Shown here piece after piece: positions 44,953-55,900 of a DNA stretch of 64,000 bases (positions are counted from its first letter, which is position 1; each line of letters starts with the position of its first letter). The DNA is from Melampsora larici-populina 98AG31 (Eukaryota > Basidiomycota > Pucciniomycetes > Pucciniales > Melampsoraceae), in assembly GCF_000204055.1 (NCBI RefSeq), contig NW_006768768.1, positions 1,568,294-1,632,293 on the forward strand, written 5' to 3'. The position numbers and the translations under genes are program-made. Under the pieces are notes generated by a model that was given only the letters and a program-made list of their open reading frames with translations, had not been told where the DNA came from and searched no databases.

Positions 44953-46637
44953 AACACCACCACCGCTCCGCCCAAAAAAGCGGTAGTGGAGCGGCAGCGG
45001 AGCGAGCGCTCCGCCCGCGCTTCCCTTTTGGCCTTATAGCGCGGGTTGCGCTTAGCTATAGCTATCTGTGAAATCGAATTTCACATACCGAATTTTCATG
45101 CGCACTGCATAGCGATAATTCGCTGTGCTATGATATGTCTTAGCGCCTCAGAGCGATATATCTGTCAGAGCGATATAATTGTCAAGTTCATGTCAAAATT
45201 TATCAAAACTTCATTTCCATTCCACTTGACCCGATCAAAATCAAAAACAGGATATCAATCGAATTCAAACTGAAGAGAAATCAGCTCAGACAAGAAAAGT
45301 ATCATTAACTTCTCATCAAACGATAACAGACCGATTCAATTGATCAAAACAAACAATCAAACCATACCTTGCAATCTTGAGAATTCAATCACCGATAGGC
45401 TCAATTTTATCAATTTTATCATGTGCAACTTCAATCACTTTAGCATCAACTTCAATCTTATTACTACCAAGTCAACTAATATATCAATTAGGAATCTTCG
45501 GTTGAGGTGCATTTGTAATGACAGGAGCAGGTTGTACAATTAATGATCTTTGGGGTCAAAAAATCGATTCAAAAGTTAATAGAACTGAAGATAGACCATT
45601 ACCTTCTGGTTCGATTACTATACCTAAAGCTATCACTTGGCTTGGATTACAACTTAGTGTTGGTTTAGGTATTTTACTTCAACTTAATCCTTATGGTATC
45701 CTTGTAGGTAGTTGTTCACTCTTCTTGGTTGTCACTTACCCTCTTATGAAACGTATCATTTATTGGCCTCGATTAGTACTCGGTACGTTTTTAATGTTGT
45801 TCTTACGAATTCAGATCAATTCACATTGTCTCATTAAACTAATGCAGTATAAAATTCTTTCTTGATGTTTAGGATTTGCATTCAACCAGGGTGCTTTACT
45901 TGGTTCATCAGTAGTTTTAGGAGCCACGGATTGAAAGATATCATTACCACTTTATTCTGGATGTGTGGCTTGGACCATCACTTATGATATAATTTATGCA
46001 CATCAAGCCAAAGAATTTGATTTAAAAGTAGGAGTCAAATCTACTGTGATTTTATCTCATATTGATACCCAATTGATTTTAACTGGATTTAGTTTTACCA
46101 CAATTAGTTTGATTGGTTAATAAAAGATGGGGACCAAAGGAAATCATTTGGTATCTGATAATTGGATTTTCCAGTGCTACTTTCGAGTACGCAAGTTTCA
46201 TTCAATTTCAAGCTTGTAAGGAAGAAGATGTTAAATTAAAGGATGGTTATGCATGGAAACAATGGTGTAAGCTGGTCGATCGAAGATCTAGATTAGATAC
46301 TATCCTTACCGACACGGTGTGCCAATCTCATTTGTGTTACCTCTATGTAGAAAATTGATTTGACGATTGTTGGGGGTGCGTATGTAGGCCAAAGTGTACG
46401 AATTACTCAAAGGACATTAAATTGGCCCAAAAAACCTACCTGAACGCGCTTTGGAGCACTACCAAGGCCAAAATGTGAGCATAGCAAAGCGGAGTGGGGC
46501 AATTTGCCGCACCGCTTTGAAAAGCCATAGCGGCTCTGAAATTAAAGCGTAGCGATTTGGAACTATTCATAGCGCCGGATCGCTCCGCTGGCAAAAATGC
46601 TATTTATAGCGCAGCGGAGCGGAGCGCGGTGGTGTTG
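44953..46637. mobile_element. hAT-like non-autonomous element carrying a COQ2 copy
   Basis: Left end AACACCACCACCGCTCCGC, right end inverted CAACACCACCGCGCTCCGC, flanked by CTTGGAAC on both sides (44945-44952 and 46638-46645). An 8-bp duplication and CA-type ends fit the hAT superfamily. Both subterminal regions (to about 45180 and from about 46440) are packed with AGCG / CGCT motifs unlike the AT-rich middle. The middle holds a decayed COQ2-like gene and no transposase. Confidence 0.65.
45345..46107 (+). pseudogene. COQ2: Decayed 4-hydroxybenzoate polyprenyltransferase (UbiA/COQ2) copy
   Basis: Recognisable UbiA family blocks in order: KPYLAILRIQSPIGS, then GAFVMTGAGCTINDLWG with DSKVNRTEDRPLPSG (the first Asp-rich prenyl-diphosphate motif region), LQLSVGLGILLQLN, YPLMKRIIYWP, an apparent intron 45784-45871, GFAFNQGALLGSSVV, then YDIIYAHQAKEFDLKVGVKST (second motif region). 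TGA stops at 45503-45505 and 45932-45934 and a later stop interrupt it. COQ2 attaches the polyprenyl tail to 4-hydroxybenzoate in ubiquinone synthesis at the mitochondrial inner membrane. This copy has no clear targeting start and no conserved C-terminus, so it is a truncated non-functional copy inside the hAT-like element. Confidence 0.85.
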
Positions 46638-46645
46638 CTTGGAAC

Positions 46646-47239
46646 AATGATAAGCAATTCCAATAGTGGACCAAGTGTTGATATCAAGGGCAGCTTGGAG
46701 TGGGGAGACAAGGATCAAAAATTGAGACTTGAAAGGGGAAAAAACAAAAAAATGTCTAAAAATAGATGAGATGTTGAAGTTGTGATCTGTTAGAAATGGT
46801 GTTGGTGTAATGCAATGCAAATCAAACTTTGGAGAGAGCTAGGTGTGTCTTTTATAAGCCAATATGAGGACTGAATTCCATTGAGTACTGATATCAAAAG
46901 CAAAATCCAACAAAAAGTCGCAAGCAAAGAAAACAAAAGAGCTGCGAAGTAAACAATTGGCCTCGCAGTGGATCCAACAAAAGATCGACTGGAAAACTAA
47001 CAAACACCTTGAACAAAAAGCAACATATCTCAAATCCTTTATACATTTTATCCCTTTTTTGCTTTCAGTTTTGTGTCAATGTCAAGGGAACATTGTGGAA
47101 TAGAAAAGCAAACAAGAGGCAGGAAGAAGAAAAAAATATCCACAATTTGTTTTTGATTTTATGAGAGCTATTTCTGTAAGAGATAAGAAAAATTTGAAGA
47201 AAGGATAAACTACTTCTTCTTGGCCTTGGTGATAGAAGA
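46646..47239. other. Spacer with dispersed repeat copy 2
   Basis: Holds the second copy (47023-47078) of the 50-bp repeat first seen at 30411. Otherwise Lys-rich and Ser-rich short frames with no domain. Confidence 0.45.
47023..47078 (+). repeat. 50-bp dispersed repeat, copy 2
   Basis: Near-identical to 30411-30465, ending GCTTTCAGTTT(T/C)GTGT. It sits just 5' of the hAT remnant's 3' end. Confidence 0.7.
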
Positions 47240-48524
47240 TTTTTAAGCTAGGATATAAGCTGCAGCTTCAGCAAATTTACCTGATAGTTGTATCTTCAAC
47301 TTCAACCACTCGCGCACTCCTACAAGCTTTGATATCATCTAGCCTGTCAATGATGCACAACTAGGCACCACAATATCTGCCGCGGAAGAAAATGTGCGTT
47401 TGCATGGACAAGATGTGCCTGATAATGCCAGATAGTCACAAGCAAGAGATGCAAGTACAGGGAAATCTTTTTCATGCTCCTACAAGTAAGCAAGGAACAC
47501 TATCAGATGAAAAAAATTAAAAAACTGACCTTCCACCAGTTGAGTTCACTTTGACCAGCTAGTACTAAGTGGGCACCTTCTATGTACTCAACCAATTTGT
47601 TCTTGTGTTTGTCAGCAGGCACTTGACAAGTAACTTGAGTGGCAAATACATCAAACTTGGAAAATCCAGTGTGACTTGAAATGGAAGGAGGCAAAGTTTG
47701 GGTTACATCTTCTGAATCTGAGCTGATAGGATCTTTGGGCCATGTTTCAAGTGCTTTGTTGAATACAGAGTAAAACAAATTTTTGGCTTGGGCAATATCA
47801 TTGGGTTAATTGAAGTCAAAGAATCTAATTTGGAGATGAGGATTGAAGATTGTACTCAAGACAATCACATCTGAGCCCACAGCCTCCTCTTGATATACTT
47901 CAAGTTTGGTAAACATCAACTGGAGCATGTACTTGAGGTCTGGATTAGCGCAGTTGGTCTCTAGTCGAGTGATTTCAAGGAAAATCCAAGAGTACTCAGT
48001 GAGCAAGATACAGCCGGTTGGAGAGTTGCCTTCCATGTGTTTGGTCGCTTACAGAAAGACCTGCAGAGAGATGGGGAATATGTAAATCAAGATAAATGGA
48101 AACAAAAATATGTTTATGGACTCTGACCTCAAGGATTTTGACAAAGGTCTTGATCAAGTCCCATTACTCACCAGTATGTTTAAACCTTGATAATAATGGG
48201 TTTTACGATCACTTAAGAGAATTGCATCCATGACCTACCAAACAAGAGAAAAAAAATGAGAAAGAGAGGAAGTCCAAACAAAAAATTAAATTTTTACTAA
48301 CATTGTGCGCATCTGAGAGCCTTTTGAGGTAGTCAGCATTGATATTCCAATGCACCCCGGGCCCCAGCCAGAGATTGGGGAGCAGCCCTTGTACCCCAAC
48401 TGTGCAGCCTTGGCCAGAAACTCTTGACACCTCACCAAGCTTCTGGTACATAAAATGTTGAACTTCTTGGCCTAGATCAGATGATAAAGTGTCAGGCCTA
48501 GGTGGAAAGGTTAAAATATATATA

Positions 48525-48978
48525 CAGTTGAACCACTCTAGTCTCAACCACGACTGCTCTGCAAAAACGAAATTTTGTTACAGAAATTTATACACATGAC
48601 TCATACTGATAAACATCATGTAATAAGTCATCTTTGGGCTTATTACATGGTGTCATTGTCAGGAATGACTTGAAAAGTTGATCTGATGGGCCAATTGTTT
48701 TTTTTAAAAAAAACCCAAAACCTCAGTATTTGGGTCTAGGTACCTTAGGCGGCCTAATATTAAGTACGTAAGTACTTAACATAAGGACTTAAGTACTCAA
48801 CCTAAGTACTTAAGTACTCAACCTAAGTACTTAAGTACTTAACCTGAGTACTTAAGTACTTAAGCTCAGTACTTAAGTGCTCAAGTCTGGTCTTCCGGAG
48901 GGCCTCCAAGGTATTCTGGAGAGGCCAAAATTTGGGTCTTGGGGCCGGCCTGTGGTTGAGACTAGACTGGTTCAACTG
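48525..48978. mobile_element. TA-flanked MITE with CAGTTGAACC ends, inside the hAT remnant
   Basis: CAGTTGAACCACTCTAGTCT.. is mirrored at the right end by ..AGACTAGACTGGTTCAACTG with one or two mismatches over 27 bp. TA flanks both (48523-48524, 48979-48980). CAGT ends and TA targets suggest Tc1/mariner mobilisation. Confidence 0.88.
48762..48895 (+). repeat. Tandem AAGTACTTAAGTACT-type repeat inside the MITE
   Basis: About six copies of a unit near 20 bp, (C)CTAAGTACTTAAGTACTCAA with variants. The unit is itself palindromic (AAGTACTT). Confidence 0.75.
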
Positions 48979-50858
48979 TATATTGATAGCTTACTTTGTG
49001 AACTGCCTTAGCAAACAAGGAGTCCTCTCCACCAGTGTTGGAGTCATGATCAAATGTGCTGTTGATAGGCAATCCACTTGAATCTCCTTGCACCTCATCA
49101 CAAGAATCAAATTGGAGGTTGTCATCACCCTGATTGAGAGTAATGGTAGGAGGTGGTAATGTAGCACCCGGTGGAGTGGTAGGTTTTATGTGGCCGGCTC
49201 ACAATCCTAGGGACTTGAGTCCTGCTTTGACAACCAGGCCAATCTTGTGTGTATAACACTTGACCTGGTTGGCAGCCAAGTCCCAAAACACCGGTTTGGA
49301 AGCTTCACTGAACATAGTCAATAATTTATTAGCCATAGCCGCATTCACAATGCCTGAATTGGTTGTCTGAGCCACAACATAACAAACAGACAAGTTGGAT
49401 TTGTTACGGTTGGATGAATTGAAAACATATGAAGAGAAATCAAGTAATAAAGATAGGTTGACTTAGATGAGAGACTTACTTTTGATGTAAGCCGTTGGTG
49501 ATTAAAAATCTTCCAACCAGCTGAGAAAGGAGACGGCCAGTGTGGTGCCAGGTGACAAGTTTCAGAGTAAGGTGCTGAGTCTGAAATCACCAATCATCAT
49601 CAATAAATGTGGCTGAGACACCTATATACACTTTATGACAACCCTTGGTTGTCCAAACATCATAAATAAGACAGAATTTGCCCTTGTTTGACTGTAACAC
49701 AATTAATGATGAACAGAGGAATCAGTAACAATTTGAAAAAAACAAATGCGAAAAGGAACAGGATAAGACATACCTGAATTTTCTCAATAACTGCTTGAGA
49801 GAGGTCCCGATGAATACTTGCACAGTTTGAGAGGCCCATGTGGTTCCTTGGAGATTTGCCAATCAATTAGACAGCTTGAAAGCTGCTCTAAGAGGTGAAT
49901 CATGAAATTGGGAAAAAAGTAGCGTGTGACGTAAGATCCAGAACACTAAGACCATGTTGAGAAGGTCCACACTGAAAGTCAATTGGAAAAGGAAGGCATC
50001 CAGAGTGGCTTTTGGGTTGCTAGAGGCGAATTTGACCATATCATCCTGCTGTTGTTGCCAGGCTTGAGGTAGATCATGCCCATCTCTGATAGTGAGATGT
50101 TGTTGAGGGCCTGAGGGTCAATCCTTTACACCATCCCGATGTAAGTATAAGTTGTAACAGCTTTGTTTTCCTCTAGCAAAGTATTGGTGACAGTACTTGC
50201 ACTTGTACCTACCGGGATCATTGCCACTCTACAAAGGGACAAACATTAGTGTAATATCCAGGATAATGAAAAGAAGAAATGAGAAGTTAGACATACCTCT
50301 TTTCTCATATGAATAGGATTGTGATAGTATTCCAACAGTACAACAAACCAACCATGATCTTGCTTGAAAACAGGTGTCTTGACTACTTCAATGTTGGAAT
50401 CTTGGTGAGATCAAGGCCAGTGGGTACATTGTAATCCTAAAAGAGTGACAGTTTTGGAGAAGAAACAGGGACAAAAAGGAAATCCGAGAAGTTCCATATG
50501 ATAAGAGGTGAGATAGATCAGATGACTTACATCAAGAACAATAACTGTACTCTTTTTCTTCTTCTTCACAGGTGCTGACCGAGGTTGCGATGAGTTGGAC
50601 CAGTTTTGACTGCTAGTACTTTTTCTCTTTCCTCGTTGAGCGGGACAATTGGTTCCTTTAAGTACTTGTTTCTTCAGATGCGGTTGAACAGCAGATTATG
50701 CAGGGGCGAGTTCAATCAGAGCAGGAGGATCTAATCCATTGGTATTCAATACGGAATTGTCAGTTTTGTCACTTGGTATTTGCAGTGCACGCCGTGAGTC
50801 CGGTGACTGAATTATGTACCCAGGCCGAGGGCAAGCTGGACTACAAACCCTAAGAGAT

Positions 50859-51011
50859 TGTTATAACCTTATACTGGGTTATGCTTGTATTGAGTACAGT
50901 GTGACCACGCCATCTCAGCGCACGCCCAAACCTGTGTTGTACTTCATGCTACAATCTAAGTTATAATATCAGAACTCATCTGGCCTCTGATACCCATCCA
51001 AGCTCATAACA
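50859..51011 (+). repeat. Left LTR of the chromovirus
   Basis: 153 bp with terminal TGTTATAAC / TTATAACA-like symmetry. It is directly followed by TATTGTAGCATC, where the primer-binding site should be; I cannot assign a tRNA. Confidence 0.93.
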
Positions 51012-51321
51012 TATTGTAGCATCTTTATTATTAGACGCCAGAGAAGCTGAAGTATAAGAAGAACCGCAAGTAAAAGTAATCATTGAAGAAAATCGAAAAT
51101 TAAAAGAAGAATTGAAAGAAGCACGATTCAGAAGTAGAAGTTGATCTCATACTGGAAACCTTAAATTCAAACAGAAGAAGATTTAAACTTTAAAACCTTA
51201 TTAATCCCGATCAATCCCCAAAACGCCAGACTATACAATCCCCGGCAGTCCTTCGAGCTCCTTATCTCCGACGTACGCTTCAGCTGTATCGACCGAATCC
51301 GAACTTGAGAATTCAATCAAA

Positions 51322-52362
51322 ATGCAAGTAGAAGACTCGGTAGATCCTTTAACCAGGATAATGGCTCGATTAGAGGCTATGGATGCAAGGCTGTCAGAGG
51401 AAACTCGTAGACGGGAGCTAGCTGAACAAGGCCGTGCCGAAGCTGAGCAACGCCTAGCTGCCATGCAACAATCCGTTAACGCACCACAGTCCCAGCCCCT
51501 ACACCAACCAACAATCGCAGTTACCGCTCCACCTAAAGCTCCAAAAGTGGCTACACCCGATAAATTCGATGGCACACGGGGTAGTAAGGCGGAGATCTTT
51601 TCAAATCAAGTCGGCATCTACATAATGATGAACCCCGCCCAGTTCCCCAATGATAAGACCAAAATTGGCTGGACATTGTCGTATATGACCGGCAAGGGGG
51701 GTGAATGGGCTAAACCAATCACGCAGAAGCTACTGAGTACCGACCCGTCAGATTCTTTAACTTGGGACGGATTTGTAAAGAATTTCAAAGCAACATTCTA
51801 CGACTCGGAAAGAGTTGCTAAAGCTGAATCGGCAATACGAGCCCTCAAGCAAACAAGCACGGTACTAGCTTACTCGTTACAATTCAGAGACCTTGCGTTA
51901 ATCGTCAAGTGGCAGGAATCAGTCTTAATCACTCAGTTTGAACAGGGATTGAAGCGGGAGATTCAGGTACAGATGGTGCGAGATGTGTTTACTTCATTAG
52001 ATCAAATTTCGGAACTCGCTATTAAGATTGATAATAAGCTACACAATAGAGGTGATGAAGGGAGTTTGGGAATAAAGGAGTTACCAGCGGTTGATCCGGA
52101 TGCAATGGATTGTTCAGCATTAAGTTTTAGTATTTCAAAAGATGAATATCGAAGACGATCAGAAGGGGGTTTATGTTTTAAATGTGGCAGAAGTGGTCAT
52201 ATAGCAAGAGCGTGTGGGACAGGTAATTTAAGGGGAGGATGGAGAGGAAGGTGGAGAAGGAATGTAGAATCAAGAATCAGTACAACTGAGGTGAAAGAAG
52301 AGGAGAGTGCGAAGGAGTCAAACAGAGCGGACGAGTCAAAAAATGGCGTTGCTCGAGGATGA
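51322..52362 (+). CDS. Chromovirus Gag
   Basis: 346 codons. A coiled-coil N-terminus (LEAMDARLSEETRRRELAEQGRAEAE, residues about 15-45) precedes a Pro-rich linker. The Ty3-type capsid core follows (FDGTRGSKAEIF .. SYMTGKGGEWAKPITQKL .. FVKNFKATFYD, residues 80-190). A CCHC knuckle, CFKCGRSGHIARAC, lies near residue 287, followed by an Arg/Gly tail. The stop TGA overlaps the next start as ATGA (52359-52362), suggesting coupled re-initiation or frameshifting to pol. Confidence 0.95.
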   Translation: MQVEDSVDPLTRIMARLEAMDARLSEETRRRELAEQGRAEAEQRLAAMQQSVNAPQSQPLHQPTIAVTAPPKAPKVATPDKFDGTRGSKAEIFSNQVGIYIMMNPAQFPNDKTKIGWTLSYMTGKGGEWAKPITQKLLSTDPSDSLTWDGFVKNFKATFYDSERVAKAESAIRALKQTSTVLAYSLQFRDLALIVKWQESVLITQFEQGLKREIQVQMVRDVFTSLDQISELAIKIDNKLHNRGDEGSLGIKELPAVDPDAMDCSALSFSISKDEYRRRSEGGLCFKCGRSGHIARACGTGNLRGGWRGRWRRNVESRISTTEVKEEESAKESNRADESKNGVARG

Positions 52363-52874
52363 AGGTTGTTCCTTCCTCGAGCTCATTAGTTGAAGGGTCG
52401 GATATAGATATGGGGGTAATTGAAGCAGACGTTAACTCACTTGAAATGAAAGATAATTGTTTATTTGCTACTGTGCCCATCTATGACCCAAACTTAGAGA
52501 CAACCCATTTTGCCCGCGCCATGCTTGACACGGGAGCCACTCACGATGTAATGAATGAGTCCTTTGTAGATCGTACCAACCTGACTACCACAAAACTTCC
52601 CAATCCCAAACCCGTCACTGGATTTAACGGCGCAAGATCATCAATTACGCATATAGGACACTACATCTTAGACATCGACAGTGAAGGCAAACCCACCCCG
52701 TTTTTGATCTCGCGTCTGAAGGACTCTATCGATTGCATCATCGGAGTAGATTGGATCAGAAGACATCATAAGAAATTAGATTGGAAGAACCGTACTTTGA
52801 AGTTGGACCAAGGAACCATTGCGGCTAATGAGATAGCCTCGTCACGACTGAAAACAATCCCGGATTGGCCTTGA
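52359..52874 (+). CDS. Chromovirus aspartic protease region
   Basis: 171 codons in the same frame as the downstream pol. The active site is ARAMLDTGATHDVM (residues about 52-65), with flap and core DCIIGVDWIRRHHKKLDW near residues 127-145. It starts on the ATGA overlap with gag and ends at a single TGA (52872-52874), after which the same frame stays open into RT. In relatives the protease is fused to RT, so this stop is either read through or a recent lesion. Confidence 0.88.
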   Translation: MKVVPSSSSLVEGSDIDMGVIEADVNSLEMKDNCLFATVPIYDPNLETTHFARAMLDTGATHDVMNESFVDRTNLTTTKLPNPKPVTGFNGARSSITHIGHYILDIDSEGKPTPFLISRLKDSIDCIIGVDWIRRHHKKLDWKNRTLKLDQGTIAANEIASSRLKTIPDWP

Positions 52875-52913
52875 GAGGAGTCCCTGGGACACGCTAGGAA
52901 TCGTAACGAGGGG

Positions 52914-55900
52914 GTGTGTATCGTGAGTGATACGCTAACGCCCCCGCAATGTGAGTTTGATACATTACCTTTATTCAATCCTGTCGAAACAGCTGGCAAG
53001 CTTGATTTTTCCGCATCTATCAGTATAAAGCAGCCTACAACGCACACCGACGATTTCGAACATCAGGACAAAAAGCTTACCGTTGCGGCTGGTGAACCAG
53101 TGTCGTCAGAACCGAAAAACACCCCAGGAGCACCAGGAAGGGTACAAATGGGGAATGCTAGGAATTTTGACGAGGGGGTGTGTACTCTGAGTAGTACGCT
53201 AGCACCCCCGCAACGTGAGTTTGCTAGAACCATTCCCTTCATTCGTAGTGAAATAGCTGGCAAGCAATCCTCTATCCTACAGCACAGCCAAATTCCGACG
53301 TCAAGACCAATTAAGTCATACCTCAGCAAGCAACCGGTATTACTCACACCGCAGTTGGATGCAGCACGCGCCTCATGGAATGTTTCGGCGAAGCTAGCAG
53401 CGGAGAAGTCGGAGACAAAGTCAAGTTTATCAGCGGCCGAACTAGTACCCAAGGAATTTCATGAGTACTTACCGATGTTCGAGAAATCCCATTCTAAAGT
53501 CCTACCCCCAAGGAGACCGTACGATTTTTGTGTCGACCTACTTCCTGGTGCGACTCCACAAGCGGGTAGAGCAATCCCGTTGTCGCCGGCAGAGAATGAA
53601 GTTCTGGATGAAATGATCAAAGAAGGATTAGCCACAGGCACGATCAGACGTACGACATCACCATGGGCGGCCCCGGTTCTCTTCACGGGAAAGAAAGATG
53701 GAAAGTTGCGGCCTTGCTTCGATTACAGAAAACTAAATGCACTCACAGTTAAGAATAAATATCCCCTGCCTTTGACAATGGAATTGGTTGATAGTTTGCT
53801 TAATGCGGATAGATTCACATCACTAGACATGAGGAATGGCTATAACAACCTACGAGTTAGAGAAGGGGACGAAGCAAAATTAGCATTCATCTGTAAAGCA
53901 GGGCAATTCGAACCTCTCACCATGCCGTTTGGACCCACTGGAGCTCCAGGGTACTTTCAATATTTTGTTCAAGACATTTTTAGGAACCGTATTGGAAGGG
54001 ATATGGCTGCATTCTTGGACGATATCCTTATTTACACCAAACCTGGAGAGGATCACGAAAAAGCGGTGAAGGATGCGCTAGATACACTACGAGAGCAAAA
54101 TGTGTGGTTGAAACCGGAGAAATGCAAGTTTGCTCAAAAGGAGATCACGTACTTGGGATTGAAACTTTCGCATAACAAGATCTTGATGGACAACGACAAG
54201 GTCAAAGCTGTAACGGAATGGCCTACACCAGCAAATGTCAGCGATGTTCAGCAATTTGTGGGGTTTGCAAACTTTTACCGGAGGTTTATCAGCAATTTCT
54301 CTCGCATAGCACGTCCACTACATGATTTGACCCAGAAGAAAGTACCGTTCGAGTGGACAGTAGAAAGACAAGAAGCATTTCAGGCCTTGAAAGATGCATT
54401 CACACGCGCACCTATCCTCAAGATTGCTGACCCCTATAAACAATTTGTGCTCGAGTGCGACTGCTCCGATTTTGCATTGGGAGCGGTTCTGTCGCAAATC
54501 TCGAACGATGATGGTGAATTACACCCAGTTGCGTTCCTGTCCAGATCTCTTATTCAGGCTGAACAAAACTATGAGATTTTTGACAAAGAGTTGTTAGCGG
54601 TTGTGGCCTCGTTCAAAGAGTGGAGGCATTATCTAGAAGGAAATCCTCACCGATTGAGCGTGATAGTCTACACGGATCACAAAAACCTCGAATCTCTTAT
54701 GACAACAAAGGAACTCACGCGCCGCCAAGCACGATGGGCAGAAACATTGTCATGCTTTGATTTTGAAATTCGTTTTCGACCTGGCAAGAATTCAACCAAG
54801 CCTGACGCTTTATCCAGAAGACCAGACCACAAGCCTCACGACGATGTTAAGCTAACGGTGGGCCAATTACTGAAGCCTTCAAACCTACCAGAAGATGCAT
54901 TCGTGTCGGAACTTGACGTTGTGGACAATTGGTTTGAAGAGGAGGAGGAGGATATATCGTATTTCTTCGAAGTTGAGGAAGAAGTCCACGCGGTAGATGA
55001 TGTATTAGAGGTGGAAGATGATGTAGACAAACTGATTTGGGATGATAGTGTGATATTGAATGAAGTTAGGAAGAAATTGAAGAAAGATGAAAGACTTTCA
55101 GTATTGATCGCAACTTGCGAGGCTCAGAAGGAAGGCGTATGGGAGGATTACGCATACACAGGCGGACTGCTGTATTTCAAAGGCCTAGTAGAAATTCCTA
55201 ACGACCACGAGTTGAAGAGAAGGATCGTAGAATCGAGGCACGACAGCCAATTGGCGGGACATCCAGGCCGAATGAAGACATTATTATTAGTCAAGAGATG
55301 TTATCATTGGCCTTCAATGAAAGCCTTTGTGAATGCTTACGTAGATGGATGTCACTCATGTCAACGAGTGAAGACCCGATCAACTCGTCCGTTTGGAGCC
55401 TTGCAACCACTGCCAATCCCAGCAGGGCCATGGACAGATGTATGTTACGATTTAATCACAGACTTACCGGAATCAAGTGGTAGGAACTGCATCTTAACAG
55501 TCATCGATCGATTGACAAAGATGTGTCATTTCGTGCCGTGCAACACTACGATGTCGTCCGAAGAGCTGGCAAAGTTAATGGTTAAACACGTATGGAAGTA
55601 TCATGGAACACCTAAATCAATTACGTCAGATAGGGGAAATATCTTCATATCGAAGCTGACAAAAGAACTGAATCAACAACTAGGTATCCGAACCCAGTCA
55701 TCAACCGCGTACCATCCACAAACCGATGGCCAGTCCGAGATTGCCAACAAAGCTGTCGAACAATATTTACGGCACTTTGTTGGATACAAGCAAGACAACT
55801 GGTACGAGCTCCTGGACATGGCTGAATTCGCCTATAACAACAGCCCGCATACATCGACAGGCATCTCTCCATTCAAAGCAAATTATGGATATGATTTAAG

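Larger units (their letters stand above)
47240..50760 (-). pseudogene. Eroded hAT-family transposase gene
   Basis: Minus-strand pieces in order: a Lys-rich nuclear-type stretch (PVKKKKKSTVIVLD, near 50560), a BED-type zinc finger (YKCKYCHQYFARGKQ..YNLYLHR, near 50150-50220), HGLGTQ-like catalytic-region fragments, VKCYTHKIGLVVKAGLKSLGL (49200-49270, the hAT helical insertion motif), and the C-terminal dimerisation block WWKV, DFPVLASLACDYLALSGTSCPCKRTFSSAADIV (47340-47530). Frames are broken by stops and by a MITE insertion at 48525-48978. Several breaks may be real introns, but the in-frame stops within conserved blocks indicate decay. Confidence 0.75.

Noticed and set aside
45345..46107. 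Functional COQ2 gene using TGA as tryptophan
   Set aside because: Other genes in the window end naturally at TGA (for example ATP15), and the copy lacks its targeting start and C-terminus.
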